DNA of 64,000 nucleotides, taken from the NCBI GenBank assembly GCA_024231955.1, contig JAAEPZ010000033.1, positions 174,974-238,973 on the forward strand, given 5' to 3'. Origin of the DNA: a bacterium (GTDB taxonomy: Bacteria; Krumholzibacteriota; Krumholzibacteriia; JACNKJ01). This document shows positions 32,548 through 41,534 of the stretch, in pieces. Both the position numbers and the translations under genes were made by a program. Within the stretch, counting starts at the first letter, position 1. Each line of letters starts with the position of its first letter. The notes beneath the pieces were generated by a model. The model searched no databases. It had not been told where the DNA came from and was given only the letters and a program-made list of their open reading frames with translations.

Positions 32548-33807
32548 ATGAGTGAAAACAAGGTCATGAACCGCTGGATTGTGGTGGTCGGTGCCATCCT
32601 GATCCAGCTCTGCCTGGGCGCGATTTACGCCTGGAGCGTCTTCACCAAGCCCCTCGTCGAAGCGGGCTGGACCAAGACCCAGACCCAGATGGTCTTTTCG
32701 GCGGGCCTGGCGCTTTTCGCCATCGTCATGGTGATCGCCGGTCGTATGATGCCTAAAGTCGGTCCCCGCAAGCTCGCCATCTCCGGCGGCATCGTGCTGG
32801 GCGCCGGCTATCTCCTCGCCGGTATTATCGGCGGCACGTCCTTCTGGCCAATCTTCATCTGCATCGGCATCATCGGCGGCTCGGGCATCGGCCTGGCCTA
32901 TGTTGTTCCGATCGCCGTCGGCATGCGCTGGTTCCCGGACAAAAAGGGACTCATCACCGGTCTGGCCGTCGCCGGCTTCGGCTTCGGTGCGACGATCTGG
33001 GTCAAGATGGCAGGCGCCTGGGGCCACATGATCGAGAACATGGGTCTGTCGCAGACCTTCATTATCTATGGCATCATCTTCGCCATCGCGACGATCCTGG
33101 GTGGCCTCACCATGGTCTTCCCGCCCAAGAACTGGCTCCCCGCAGGCTACACGCCGCCCACAGCCGCTTCCGGCAGCGCGCCTGCCGCAGGCTCCGTGGA
33201 CTACGACTCCGGCGCCATGCTGAAGACTCCGCAGTTCTACATGATCTTCCTCACCTTCCTGTTCAGCGCCGGTGCGGGCCTCATGTCCATCGGCCTGATG
33301 AAGCTCTTCCCGAGCCAGGCCCTGGAGGCCAACGGTATGGATCCGGCGGTCGCCTCGGCGACGGCGGGCACCGCCATGGCCGTGTTCTTCTCGCTGGCCA
33401 ACGGCATCGGACGTATCGTCTGGGGCGCCATGAGCGACAAGCTCGGCCGCAAAACCTCCGTGGTGATCATGACTGCCACGCAGGGGATTCTGGTCATCAT
33501 GTTCCCCATGATGGCCGGCACCAAAGCGTTGCTCTATCTGGGCGCGACGCTCGTCGGCTTCAACTTCGGCGGCAACTTCGCCCTGTTCCCGACCACAACC
33601 GCCGATACATTCGGCACCAAGTTCGTCGGTCAGAACTACGGCTGGGTCTTCCTGGCCTACGGCGTGGGCGGCATTGTCGGTCCGATCATGGGCGGCAAGC
33701 TGGGCGACCTGAACAACTTCCCGCTGGCCTTCACCATCGCCGGTGTGGCCTGCCTCGTGGCCGCGGTGATCGCCATCGCCACGAAGCCCCCGAAGATTGC
33801 CGCCTAA
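32548..33807 (+). CDS. OFA-family MFS transporter (oxalate/formate antiporter-like)
   Basis: 419 residues with twelve hydrophobic helices. The N-terminus MNRWIVVVGAILIQLCLGAIYAWSVF is the OFA-family signature, and the loop motifs GPRKLAISGG and GRIVWGAMSDKLGRK match major facilitator antiporter motif A in each half. Family members exchange oxalate and formate or import small monocarboxylates; the substrate here is not determined. ATGGAGGAAAATTC precedes the ATG at 32548, where GGAGG is the ribosome site. It is monocistronic between two good terminators. Confidence 0.9.
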   Translation: MSENKVMNRWIVVVGAILIQLCLGAIYAWSVFTKPLVEAGWTKTQTQMVFSAGLALFAIVMVIAGRMMPKVGPRKLAISGGIVLGAGYLLAGIIGGTSFWPIFICIGIIGGSGIGLAYVVPIAVGMRWFPDKKGLITGLAVAGFGFGATIWVKMAGAWGHMIENMGLSQTFIIYGIIFAIATILGGLTMVFPPKNWLPAGYTPPTAASGSAPAAGSVDYDSGAMLKTPQFYMIFLTFLFSAGAGLMSIGLMKLFPSQALEANGMDPAVASATAGTAMAVFFSLANGIGRIVWGAMSDKLGRKTSVVIMTATQGILVIMFPMMAGTKALLYLGATLVGFNFGGNFALFPTTTADTFGTKFVGQNYGWVFLAYGVGGIVGPIMGGKLGDLNNFPLAFTIAGVACLVAAVIAIATKPPKIAA

Positions 33808-33834
33808 CCGCGACAACCTTCCGGAATTCGATAT

Positions 33835-33865
33835 GGGGAGAGCCAACCGGCTCTCCCCTTTTTTT
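33835..33865 (+). terminator. Rho-independent terminator of the MFS gene
   Basis: Perfect 10-bp stem GGGGAGAGCC/GGCTCTCCCC with an AACC loop and seven T residues. Confidence 0.95.
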
Positions 33866-33969
33866 GATCCCCCGGAATATAATTCGGCATTGCGGTACTA
33901 CATTGAGGACGACGCTGGTGTCGTCCACAGAGATCGCAACCGTCTCCGAATTCAATGAAGGGGGAACCC

Positions 33970-34515
33970 ATGATAAGAATTGCTCTCGCTCTTCTGCTGC
34001 TTCTCGCCAGTAATGTTAACGCTCAAGAGCCGCCGCTTATCAGCCTGTTCGGTGACATGGAGGCGACCGTCGACGAGGTGGTGGTCCCCCAGTTCATGGA
34101 GATCAACCTGTATATCCTGGCCCATCTGGACATGGAGCGGATCTCCGGCATCAGGGGTGCGGAGTTCGCGCTTAATCAGGTGCCCGCCAATCTGGGCTCA
34201 CCCATCGGCACGATGCAGATCACCTGGGAGGCGCCGGAGGTATTCGGCGATATTCTCTACGGGATCAACCTCGGCTGGCCGGAGGCGCAACCCGGGCCAA
34301 TCGTTCTGCTCGGCACGATGACGATCATCGACCTGGGCGGATTCAACTTTGACGACTATGTGATCAGCGCCATCGAGTCCGCCTGTTGCGGGAAACTTGA
34401 GCTGATCGATCACAGGCTGGAGGACGTTCAGGTCGACGGCGGCGACCTGATCCTCAACGCGCCCAACACGGCGTCTCGACAGACGGATTGGGGTGCGATC
34501 AAGGCCCTGTACTGA
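33970..34515 (+). CDS. Secreted protein of unknown function, 181 aa
   Basis: A signal peptide (MIRIALALLLLLASNVNA) precedes a mature part of beta-rich character: EVVVPQFMEINLYILAHLDM, GIRGAEFALNQVP, GTMTIIDLGGF. The layout, a strand-rich domain discussing a conserved EF..N segment, resembles cohesin-like or dockerin-partner domains seen in secreted proteins of these phyla, but the match is weak. AAGGGGGAACCC precedes the ATG. It has its own terminator and appears monocistronic. Confidence 0.75.
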   Translation: MIRIALALLLLLASNVNAQEPPLISLFGDMEATVDEVVVPQFMEINLYILAHLDMERISGIRGAEFALNQVPANLGSPIGTMQITWEAPEVFGDILYGINLGWPEAQPGPIVLLGTMTIIDLGGFNFDDYVISAIESACCGKLELIDHRLEDVQVDGGDLILNAPNTASRQTDWGAIKALY

Positions 34516-34541
34516 TTCAAGCCGATAATCGCCTTGCCTGA

Positions 34542-34567
34542 AAGGGGAGCCGCGAGGCTCCCCTTTT
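34542..34567 (+). terminator. Rho-independent terminator
   Basis: AAGGGGAGCC (34542-34551) and GGCTCCCCTT (34556-34565) form the stem around GCGA, followed by T residues. Confidence 0.9.
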
Positions 34568-34676
34568 CAGCGTATGGATATCATCATCAGAATCTGATGT
34601 GCGACATGAGCGGGTGCTCCGGTCGACAATCGTGAAGTTCATGGCGAGGAATCACCCGCCGACAATCGGTTGACGA

Positions 34677-35420
34677 TCAGGGATCGACAAACCCGCACTC
34701 GGTGAAATGCATATCCATGTTGATCTTGATGTGGACGATCAACGGCAGCTTCACCTCAAGAGCCATGTTCATTTGCCGAGGGACAATCTGGTTGTCCAGC
34801 TCCCGGAACGTACCCTTGATGTTCATCCGTCTGACTGCGAAACGGCTCTTGGACGGATCGACATCCACCTCCAGCATCGCACCGGTTGCCGTATCGACCC
34901 AGACCTTCCCCCGCCAGAGCCCCCTCCGCTTCTTTTTGGGTCGGACCTTGATGCGGGCCAGTTCACGGTCGCCCCGGGTCTCTATCTCCTCAAGCCGGAA
35001 ACGGTAGAGCTTGCGGCTGGCTGGGGACCAGAAATCGAAATCGGATTCCAGACTCTCCTCCTCATCCTCTTCGTTCGCGGAATCATCATCCTCCATCTCA
35101 TCCTCGCCCTCCCGCCTGAACAGGATCTCCTCACGCTCGCTCACCGTCTCCACGGAATCGGCCGTCCACTGGATGTAGGTGCCATAGGTCATGCTCTCCT
35201 CTTCGAGTTGATCGTCCCCATCCACCACCCGCACATGGGTGTCCATCTTGAATTTGTAGGGGCGGAAGCTCTCCCGCTCGCGGGCAGCATAATCGACGGC
35301 TTTTTGCAGGATCTCCCTCTCACTCATCCGCTCGGCATGCACGGCGGCTGATTGCAGCGGACCGGCAACAAGGAGAACCAGCATCAACCTGATAAAGAAT
35401 ATTCCACGCTCCGAATTCAC
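34677..35420 (-). CDS. Secreted protein resembling outer-membrane lipoprotein-sorting (LolA/LolB-like) folds
   Basis: 247 residues. A signal sequence (RLMLVLLVAGPLQSAAVHA) is followed by an extended beta protein: FKMDTHVRVVDGDDQ, EEILFRREGEDEMEDD with a strongly acidic insertion, then VWVDTATGAMLEVDVDPSKS and RRMNIKGTFRELDNQIVPRQ. The G-KVW-D-x-T motif and curved sheet pattern are what one sees in LolA-like or DUF4292-type lipid-binding proteins. GTG at 35420 is chosen because AGGAGG lies 6 nt before it; the frame opens at 35465. Function is inferred only at fold level. Confidence 0.7.
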   Translation of the reverse strand: MNSERGIFFIRLMLVLLVAGPLQSAAVHAERMSEREILQKAVDYAARERESFRPYKFKMDTHVRVVDGDDQLEEESMTYGTYIQWTADSVETVSEREEILFRREGEDEMEDDDSANEEDEEESLESDFDFWSPASRKLYRFRLEEIETRGDRELARIKVRPKKKRRGLWRGKVWVDTATGAMLEVDVDPSKSRFAVRRMNIKGTFRELDNQIVPRQMNMALEVKLPLIVHIKINMDMHFTECGFVDP

Positions 35421-35666
35421 GAGCAACCTCCTGACAGTATAGGGAACGGCAAACCGGTTCAGCATACCTTGGGGTATGCCGAGGGTTCCGCCCCCGTTTA
35501 CGTGCCGGTATCAGCAGCAACAGCAAGCCGCATTACGCGGGCCGCTACGGTTGAAATCACGCCGACCGTTTGCGCAATGACCCTCACGGCCATTTCTTTC
35601 AGACACGCCATCACCGATGATGTATAATCAGGTCAGCAATTTTGTCCACCCAGCACTGGAGTTCAG

Positions 35667-36611
35667 ATGCGTTCCACCCTCATCACCCTGCTTGTCATCG
35701 CATGCTTGCTCCCCTCCGTCTCCGGCGCTATTGAACTCAGACATGTCGCCGGCAGCCCGGGACCCGATGGCGCGCCCAGTTGGTCCCCCGATGGCTCCAC
35801 CATCGCCTTCTCGTCGGAAGCCATCGGCAACTGGGAGATCTTCAAAGTCGACGCCATGGGCGGCGAGTGGACGAACTTCACCAACCACGATGCCCTCGAC
35901 ATCTACGCCAACTGGAGCACCGCCGGCGATTGGATCTCCTTTACCTCCCGCCGCGACAACGGAACGGGCGACGGCGACATGGACATCTGGATGCAATCGG
36001 TGGCCGGCGACTCCCTGTTCTGCCTGACCGACTACGAGGGTTACGACAACTTCTCCTGCATCGACCCCTCCGGCACGCGGATAGCTTTCACCAGCGATCG
36101 CAGTGGCGAGATGGAGATCTGGGTAATGCCCATCGACGATCCCGCCGCCGCGCACAAAATCAGCACCGGCAGCATCTCGTGCATGCACTCCGTCTGGAGC
36201 CCCGACGGTGAGTGGGTGGCCTACGACGGTCGCGAGGAGGGTGACTACGGTCATGTCTTCCTCTATCGCTCCAAGGCCGACGGCTCCTACACGGAGAAAA
36301 TCCCCATCGACCTGCTGGTCGGTTGCGACCCTGGCTGGTCCCCCTGCGGCCGCTACCTGGCCTTTGGCGGCGGCGACCACCCGATCGAGTGGGATCTCTG
36401 GGTCTGGGATTTCCAGACGGCCAGCCTGATACAGCTCACCGAGACCCGCCATATCGTTCAATCCCCCCTCTGGAACGCCGCCGGCACCGAGATCGTCTTC
36501 GCCTTCGTGCGCAACAGCAACAAGGACGTCTGGGTGGCCTACGACCTCCCCTTCCCACCGGTCCCGACTGAGAAGAGCAATGTCAGCCGAGTCAAGTCGC
36601 TCTTCCGTTAG
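35667..36611 (+). CDS. Secreted TolB-like PD40 beta-propeller
   Basis: 314 residues: signal peptide (LITLLVIACLLPSVSGA) then repeated PD40 blades, each with the S-PDG-x-IAF pattern: APSWSPDGSTIAFSS, NWSTAGDWISFTSRR, CIDPSGTRIAFTSDR, VWSPDGEWVAYDGR, GWSPCGRYLAFGG and LWNAAGTEIVFAF. Six blades make one full TolB-type propeller. It is probably periplasmic or surface exposed, with no Pal-type partner nearby. It is a second short propeller protein after 17699-18700. Confidence 0.85.
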   Translation: MRSTLITLLVIACLLPSVSGAIELRHVAGSPGPDGAPSWSPDGSTIAFSSEAIGNWEIFKVDAMGGEWTNFTNHDALDIYANWSTAGDWISFTSRRDNGTGDGDMDIWMQSVAGDSLFCLTDYEGYDNFSCIDPSGTRIAFTSDRSGEMEIWVMPIDDPAAAHKISTGSISCMHSVWSPDGEWVAYDGREEGDYGHVFLYRSKADGSYTEKIPIDLLVGCDPGWSPCGRYLAFGGGDHPIEWDLWVWDFQTASLIQLTETRHIVQSPLWNAAGTEIVFAFVRNSNKDVWVAYDLPFPPVPTEKSNVSRVKSLFR

Positions 36612-36664
36612 CGGGTACAGCAACCGTTTGCCTCTCTAACTTCAAGAAAAGTAGGGATTTACTC

Positions 36665-36693
36665 TTGACGAACTCGTCTTGCCGAGTTATTAT
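36665..36693 (+). promoter_or_regulatory. Promoter with internal inverted repeat upstream of TetR 36747
   Basis: TTGACG (36665-36670) and TATTAT (36688-36693) are separated by 17 bp. The spacer is filled by the inverted repeat AACTCG-N6-CGAGTT (36671-36676, 36683-36688), a likely operator for autorepression. Confidence 0.75.
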
Positions 36694-36746
36694 CTAACTG
36701 TTTAATTAAAACATCTATTTAAGAATAAACGACAGGATCCGACAAA

Positions 36747-37385
36747 GTGACCGAAGCCACTCGCAACCTCCTCATCGACACCGGCCGGCGAATCTTCGCC
36801 GATCAGGGTCTCGATGGTGCGCGGGTGGATGTGATCGCGCGGGATGCCGGGGTGAACAAGGCGTTGATCAATTACCACTTCCGGGGCAAGCAGGGTCTTT
36901 ACGAAGCCGTACTCGCCGACCTCTTCCAGACGGTGGCCGAGGAGCTGGAGACCGATCTCGATCAGCTGACCGATCCGGCCGACCGTCTTGCCGCCTGGCC
37001 CGACGCCTTCTGGCGGATTCTCAATCGACACCCGCAATTCGCATCGCTGTTCTCCAGGGAGTTGCTGAGGGGCTGCACCTCGCTGACCGACGCGGGTTCC
37101 GCCAGCCTCGGCTCAACCGGCCGCAGCTTTGACCTGCTCGCCCGCACCCTTGCCGAAGGGCGACGGAGCAGGGCCATCGCCCAGGCCGAGCCATTCTCCC
37201 TGAACATGCTGATGCTGGGGTGTCTGCTCACGGCCCATATGGCCAATCCGCTCCAGGAGAGTCTGGCGGAGATCCTGCCGGCCGAGAAGGTGGCGGGATC
37301 CGGCGAGTCGGTCGTCCGGATGTTGAAGAACTTCATCGAGCGGGGATTGCTTGGCGATGCCGCTCGGAATCCTTCGGAGAGTTGA
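36747..37385 (+). CDS. TetR family transcriptional regulator
   Basis: 212 residues. The HTH domain fills residues 5-50: LLIDTGRRIFADQGLDGARV, DVIARDAGVNKALINYHF and RGKQGLYEAVLA. The C-terminal domain resembles the TetR_C_6/AcrR group (FASLFSRELLRG). Start is GTG at 36747 with only a loose AGGATC upstream. No divergent or downstream target gene is adjacent, since a terminator follows at 37428. The palindrome in its own promoter differs from that of the other TetR in this window. Confidence 0.85.
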   Translation: MTEATRNLLIDTGRRIFADQGLDGARVDVIARDAGVNKALINYHFRGKQGLYEAVLADLFQTVAEELETDLDQLTDPADRLAAWPDAFWRILNRHPQFASLFSRELLRGCTSLTDAGSASLGSTGRSFDLLARTLAEGRRSRAIAQAEPFSLNMLMLGCLLTAHMANPLQESLAEILPAEKVAGSGESVVRMLKNFIERGLLGDAARNPSES

Positions 37386-37731
37386 CCGCGGGAGGGTGAG
37401 ATATTTCGCTCAACGCTCCGAAACTACACGGGGTCGGCATGGCCGACCCCGTTTTCTTTGTCCTTCAGAGATCAGCTCGAACTTCCGAAAACCGTGCGGG
37501 GATCGCCCGTCGCCAACGTGCACCCACGCGACCACGGAAGTCGGCTCAAAATGAGTCGGTATGTGAAAACATGACGCTGCAATCAGTTACAATTCTGCAT
37601 TGGAGCAAGGCTCAGCTTGACGTGGCTACACGCGTTAGTATCATGCATGGGGTCAGGGACTTTCTGGCGGTATCAAAAGCCCATTCGCGATCGGCGAATC
37701 CTTCAACAGCGGTTGCACTAAAGGTCATACT
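37386..37731. other. Interval without genes, carrying one terminator
   Basis: Only the terminator at 37428-37458 was recognised. The remainder should contain the promoter of the lysine-degradation pair, which I could not place with confidence. Confidence 0.45.
37428..37458 (+). terminator. Rho-independent terminator of the TetR gene
   Basis: ACGGGGTCGGC (37428-37438) pairs with GCCGACCCCGT (37442-37452) around ATG; TTTCTTT follows. Confidence 0.92.
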
Positions 37732-39045
37732 ATGAGCGCTATCATCGGAATTCGCCGTGAAGACAAGAATCGCTGGGAACGGCGTGTCGCGTTGACCCCG
37801 GCTGCGATCAAACGGATCATGAGCAGTGATGAGATCGAATTCGCCGTTCAACCCTCCCCCATCCGTGTGTTCAAGGATGACGCCTACGAGGCCGCCGGTT
37901 GCGACATGAACGAGTATATCGACCACGCGGACGTCATCTTCGCGGTGAAGGAGATCCCCATGGATCTTCTGGTCGAGGACAAGCCCTATGTCTTCTTCTC
38001 CCACGTCATCAAGGGGCAGGATTACAACATGCCCCTGCTCCAGAAGCTGCTCGACCTCCGCTGCACGACCGTCGACTACGAAAAGATCACCGACGACCAG
38101 GGGCGGCGTCTGGTCTTTTTCGGCCGCCAGGCGGGCCAGGCGGGCATGATCGAGACGCTGTTCGCCCTGGGCAAACGGTTGAAGTGGGAGGGCTACGATT
38201 CCCCCTTCAGCAACGTCAAACAGGCCTACATGTACGATGATCTCAATGACGCCAAGCACCAGATCCGGGAGCTGGGGATCAATGTGCGCGCCGGGCTCGA
38301 TCCCGATCTCTGCCCGCTGATCGTCGGGTTCGCCGGTTACGGCAATGTCAGTCAGGGCGCACAGGAGGTCTTCGACCTGCTGCCCCACCAGGAGATCGAA
38401 CCCGACGAGGTCGCGGATCTGTTCAACCGGAAAGACCCGCCGCGAGATCGTGTGTTCAAGGTCGTCTTCAAGGAGGAGGATCTGGTCGAGCCCAAGGCCG
38501 CCGACGGCGAGTTCGAGCTGCAGGATTACTACAGGAACCCGCACAAATACCGCTCCCGTTTCGAGCAGCATCTGCCCCACTTGACCGCACTCGTCAATTG
38601 CATCTACTGGACCGATGATTACCCGCGTCTCGTCACCAAAGAGCAGGTGCGGATGCTCTGGAGCACCGGCCAACGAACGCTGAGGGTCATCGGCGATATC
38701 AGTTGCGACATCAACGGCTCGGTGGAGTTCACCCACAAGGCCACCGAACCGGATACCCCCAGCTTTATCTACGATCCCATCACCGCCTCCTTCAAGGACG
38801 GCACCGAAGGTCGCGGCATCATCGTGATGCCGGTGGACAATCTGCCCTGCGAATTGCCTCGCGATGCTTCCGAACACTTCAGCCAGGCCCTTGAGCGGTT
38901 CGCGCCGCTCCTTGCCAGGGCCGATTACACGGTCCCTTTCCCCGATCTGGCGCTGCCGGGCGAACTGAAACGCGCGATCATCACCTACCAGGGGAAGCTG
39001 ACACCCGATTACCGCTACCTGGAGGACTTCCTGACGGATGACTGA
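37732..39045 (+). CDS. Lysine-ketoglutarate reductase (saccharopine-forming), AASS-type
   Basis: 437 residues. It matches the reductase half of the bifunctional eukaryotic aminoadipic semialdehyde synthase: GIRREDKNRWERRVALTP at the N-terminus, PYVFFSHVIKGQDYNMPLL, DYEKITDDQGRRLVFFG, GFAGYGNVSQGAQEVFDLLP (nucleotide-binding GxGxVxxG), and near the end FKDGTEGRGIIVMPVDNLP. It condenses lysine and 2-oxoglutarate to saccharopine with NADPH. AAAGG precedes the ATG. The saccharopine dehydrogenase gene follows 46 bp downstream, giving a two-gene lysine catabolic operon. Confidence 0.9.
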   Translation: MSAIIGIRREDKNRWERRVALTPAAIKRIMSSDEIEFAVQPSPIRVFKDDAYEAAGCDMNEYIDHADVIFAVKEIPMDLLVEDKPYVFFSHVIKGQDYNMPLLQKLLDLRCTTVDYEKITDDQGRRLVFFGRQAGQAGMIETLFALGKRLKWEGYDSPFSNVKQAYMYDDLNDAKHQIRELGINVRAGLDPDLCPLIVGFAGYGNVSQGAQEVFDLLPHQEIEPDEVADLFNRKDPPRDRVFKVVFKEEDLVEPKAADGEFELQDYYRNPHKYRSRFEQHLPHLTALVNCIYWTDDYPRLVTKEQVRMLWSTGQRTLRVIGDISCDINGSVEFTHKATEPDTPSFIYDPITASFKDGTEGRGIIVMPVDNLPCELPRDASEHFSQALERFAPLLARADYTVPFPDLALPGELKRAIITYQGKLTPDYRYLEDFLTDD

Positions 39046-39091
39046 CAGGTATCACTCGAGAGAATTACCAACGTTTTAAAGAGGTTTACCC

Positions 39092-40426
39092 ATGAGTCAA
39101 GACGCCCACAGGAAGAGGATCCTGGTGCTTGGTGCCGGTCTGGTGACACGTCCTTTGGTGAAGTACCTGCTGGCTGTCCCCGAGTTTGAGGTCGCAGTGG
39201 CCGACTTCTTCGTTGAAAAGGCCGAGGAGATGATTGCGGATCATCCCCGCGGCAAAGCACTCTATCTCGACGTCAAGGACGACACGCTGCTCGGCGAACT
39301 CGTCGCCGGTTCGGACCTCACCGTCAGCCTTGTCCCCTACATCTACCACGTCAAGGTGGCGCAGCAGTGCATCGCCCGCAAAGTGCCGATGGTTACGGCC
39401 TCCTACGTCAGCCCGGAGATGCAGGCGCTGGATCAGAAGGCGCGGGACGCGGGCACCATCGTTCTCAACGAGATCGGTCTGGATCCCGGCATCGATCACA
39501 TGTCGGCGATGAAGATCATCCATGCGGTCAGGGCAAAAGGCGGCAAGGTCGTCAACTTCACCTCCAACTGCGGCGGCCTGCCCGCCCCCGATGCGAACGA
39601 CAACCCCTGGGGCTACAAATTCTCCTGGAGTCCGCGCGGCGTCGTGCTGGCGGGCCGCAACGCGGCCGAGTACCTCTGGAACGACGAGATCCGCAAAACC
39701 CCCGGCCCCGAGCTCTTCGGCGATGTCCGCACCACCGAGATCGGCGACATGGGTGAGTTCGAGATCTACCCGAATCGCAACTCCCTCAGCTACCAGGAGA
39801 TCTACAGCCTGGAGCATGCCCGCACCCTCTTCCGGGGGACGTTCCGCTACCCCGGGCATTGCGCCACCTGGAAGGCGCTGTCCGACTGCGGCTGGCTGGA
39901 GCTGGACGAGCAGGAGATCAACGGCAGGAGCTTCCGGGAGTTTTTCGCCGGACTCATCAAGTCGCAGGGCGATCTGACCGTCGACCTGGCCGCCTTCCTC
40001 AAGGTCGAGGAGGACGCCGATCCGATCTATCGGATGACGTGGTTGGGGCTGCTCGGCGATGATCCCGTGCCGGGCGAAAGCAAGAGCCCGTTGGATGTCC
40101 TCGCGGAACGTCTGGAGGTCATGCTCCCCTACAAGGAGCAGGAGCGGGACATGATCGTGCTGAAGCACGATTTCACCGCCGAGTACGACGATGGCTCGCA
40201 GGAGCGGATCGTCTCGACGCTGATCAACCACGGCATTCCCGGCGGCAACTCCAGCATGGCCCGCACGGTGAGCCTGCCCGTGGCCATTGCAGTACGGATG
40301 ATCCTCGAGAACAAAATCAATCTCACGGGTGTGCATATCCCCGTGATCCCGGAGATCTACGAACCGGTGCTGGCCGAGCTGGAGACGCTGGGCATCACCT
40401 TCGAGGAGACGGTCGAAAAGCTGTAG
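39092..40426 (+). CDS. Saccharopine dehydrogenase (glutamate-forming), AASS-type
   Basis: 444 residues, the counterpart of the dehydrogenase half of aminoadipic semialdehyde synthase. Landmarks are KRILVLGAGLVTRPLVKYLL, LTVSLVPYIYHVKVAQQCI, PMVTASYVSPEMQALD, NEIGLDPGIDHMSAMKIIH, CGGLPAPDANDNPWGYKFSW, TWLGLLGDDPVPG and ERDMIVLKHDF. It oxidises saccharopine to glutamate and 2-aminoadipate semialdehyde with NAD. AGAGG lies before the ATG at 39092. It forms an operon with the upstream reductase, closed by a terminator. No aminoadipate semialdehyde dehydrogenase is in the window. Confidence 0.92.
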   Translation: MSQDAHRKRILVLGAGLVTRPLVKYLLAVPEFEVAVADFFVEKAEEMIADHPRGKALYLDVKDDTLLGELVAGSDLTVSLVPYIYHVKVAQQCIARKVPMVTASYVSPEMQALDQKARDAGTIVLNEIGLDPGIDHMSAMKIIHAVRAKGGKVVNFTSNCGGLPAPDANDNPWGYKFSWSPRGVVLAGRNAAEYLWNDEIRKTPGPELFGDVRTTEIGDMGEFEIYPNRNSLSYQEIYSLEHARTLFRGTFRYPGHCATWKALSDCGWLELDEQEINGRSFREFFAGLIKSQGDLTVDLAAFLKVEEDADPIYRMTWLGLLGDDPVPGESKSPLDVLAERLEVMLPYKEQERDMIVLKHDFTAEYDDGSQERIVSTLINHGIPGGNSSMARTVSLPVAIAVRMILENKINLTGVHIPVIPEIYEPVLAELETLGITFEETVEKL

Positions 40427-40447
40427 CCGCATCCGCAAACGAAAAAG

Positions 40448-40476
40448 CCCTTCCCGCTTTGCGGGGAGGGTTTTTT
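40448..40476 (+). terminator. Rho-independent terminator of the lysine operon
   Basis: CCCTTCCCGC (40448-40457) and GCGGGGAGGG (40461-40470) pair with one G-T, followed by six T residues. Confidence 0.92.
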
Positions 40477-40498
40477 GCGCCTGCCGGTTGAGGCGGAG

Positions 40499-41326
40499 TT
40501 ACTTGAGAAGGACGATCTGCTGTCTGTCGATCGGCCCGTCGTCACCCATCAGATTGACGAAGTACACGCCGGAGGGCAACACACGATCGGCATCGTCACA
40601 ACCATTCCAGGTGACCTCATGCCGTCCGGGGGCGATGATCTCGTCGCGGAGCAACCGCACGCGGCGACCGGTAACGTCGTGAACGGCCAGCACCAGGCGC
40701 TGCTCACGCTCATTGGCGAAGCTCAGGCGGGTCGATGGGTTGAACGGATTGGGCCACGCCGGGGCCAGTGCAGTCGTCGGAACATCCTCGGGCAGACCGG
40801 TGAGGGTGCCGAAGAACAGGGTAATCGAGGTGTCGTCGTCACCGAGGATTGCGATACCGTTCGTCTCCCCCATGAACCCGAACCAGCCGTTGTGGTCCGG
40901 TGTGCAGAATCCGGACTGGTTGGCCACCAGGCGATACGAGAATTCCAGGCGGTCACCATGGTTGATGATCAGATCGGGTTGGCCGTGAGGATCATCGAGA
41001 ATCCACCGATACGGCGTGAGCCCCATCAGGATCTCATCCTCCTCGCCCTCTTCGAACTGATAGTTGATAGACTCATTGTTCAGCTTCACATCATCCGGAA
41101 ACAGACGAATCCAGTTCGGCAATTGCTCCGAATAGAAGAAGCTGTTGAGTTGTGTGGTTTCCTGTGTGACAAACTGTACTTTGATCTCGACTATTTCACC
41201 CACACTGAACGCAGTACCCGGGAATGTGCGCTCGAAGCTGACATCCAGGTCATCCGGGTATGTGAGAGCCGACAAATTCGTCGCCCACAGACATATGAGA
41301 ATTATGAATAACACTCTCTTCATCAA
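40499..41326 (-). CDS. Secreted protein with FlgD-like C-terminal sorting domain
   Basis: 275 residues. Signal peptide (KRVLFIILICLWATNLSA), a beta-rich N-terminal domain of unknown family (SVGEIVEIKVQFVTQETTQL, GDRLEFSYRLVANQSG), and the C-terminal domain beginning PAWPNPFNPSTRLSFA, with VHDVTGRRVRLL, HEVTWNGCDD and LPSGVYFVNLMG. That last domain is the extracellular sorting/anchor module repeated in several proteins of this window. Two ATG codons start the frame (41326 and 41323). It lies alone between two terminators. Confidence 0.85.
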   Translation of the reverse strand: MMKRVLFIILICLWATNLSALTYPDDLDVSFERTFPGTAFSVGEIVEIKVQFVTQETTQLNSFFYSEQLPNWIRLFPDDVKLNNESINYQFEEGEEDEILMGLTPYRWILDDPHGQPDLIINHGDRLEFSYRLVANQSGFCTPDHNGWFGFMGETNGIAILGDDDTSITLFFGTLTGLPEDVPTTALAPAWPNPFNPSTRLSFANEREQRLVLAVHDVTGRRVRLLRDEIIAPGRHEVTWNGCDDADRVLPSGVYFVNLMGDDGPIDRQQIVLLK

Positions 41327-41458
41327 TGCAGCCCACAGGTGTCGATTGTTATGGAAACAACAAGTGATTACTCATCACTTTGCGAATGTACACATACCCG
41401 AACACTTCACTGCACAGACAATGCCGACAGTCACAAAGGAATGAAAGTATATCATAGA

Positions 41459-41497
41459 AAACCCGGAGAGAACAGGCTAGCCTGCTTCTCCGGGTTT
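41459..41497 (-). terminator. Terminator after alpha-glucan phosphorylase
   Basis: AAACCCGGAGA (41459-41469) and TCTCCGGGTTT (41487-41497) enclose a smaller palindrome CAGGCTAGCCTG. On the minus strand TTTTCT follows; T residues also follow on the plus strand. Confidence 0.85.
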
Positions 41498-41534
41498 CTT
41501 ATTTTTTTACGCACCTGCACAATCAGCCGGTCGG

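Noticed and set aside
32545..33846. Long antisense frame (433 codons) across the MFS gene
   Set aside because: His/Asp/Gly-rich translation typical of the antisense of a GC-rich membrane protein gene; the sense frame has helices and family motifs.
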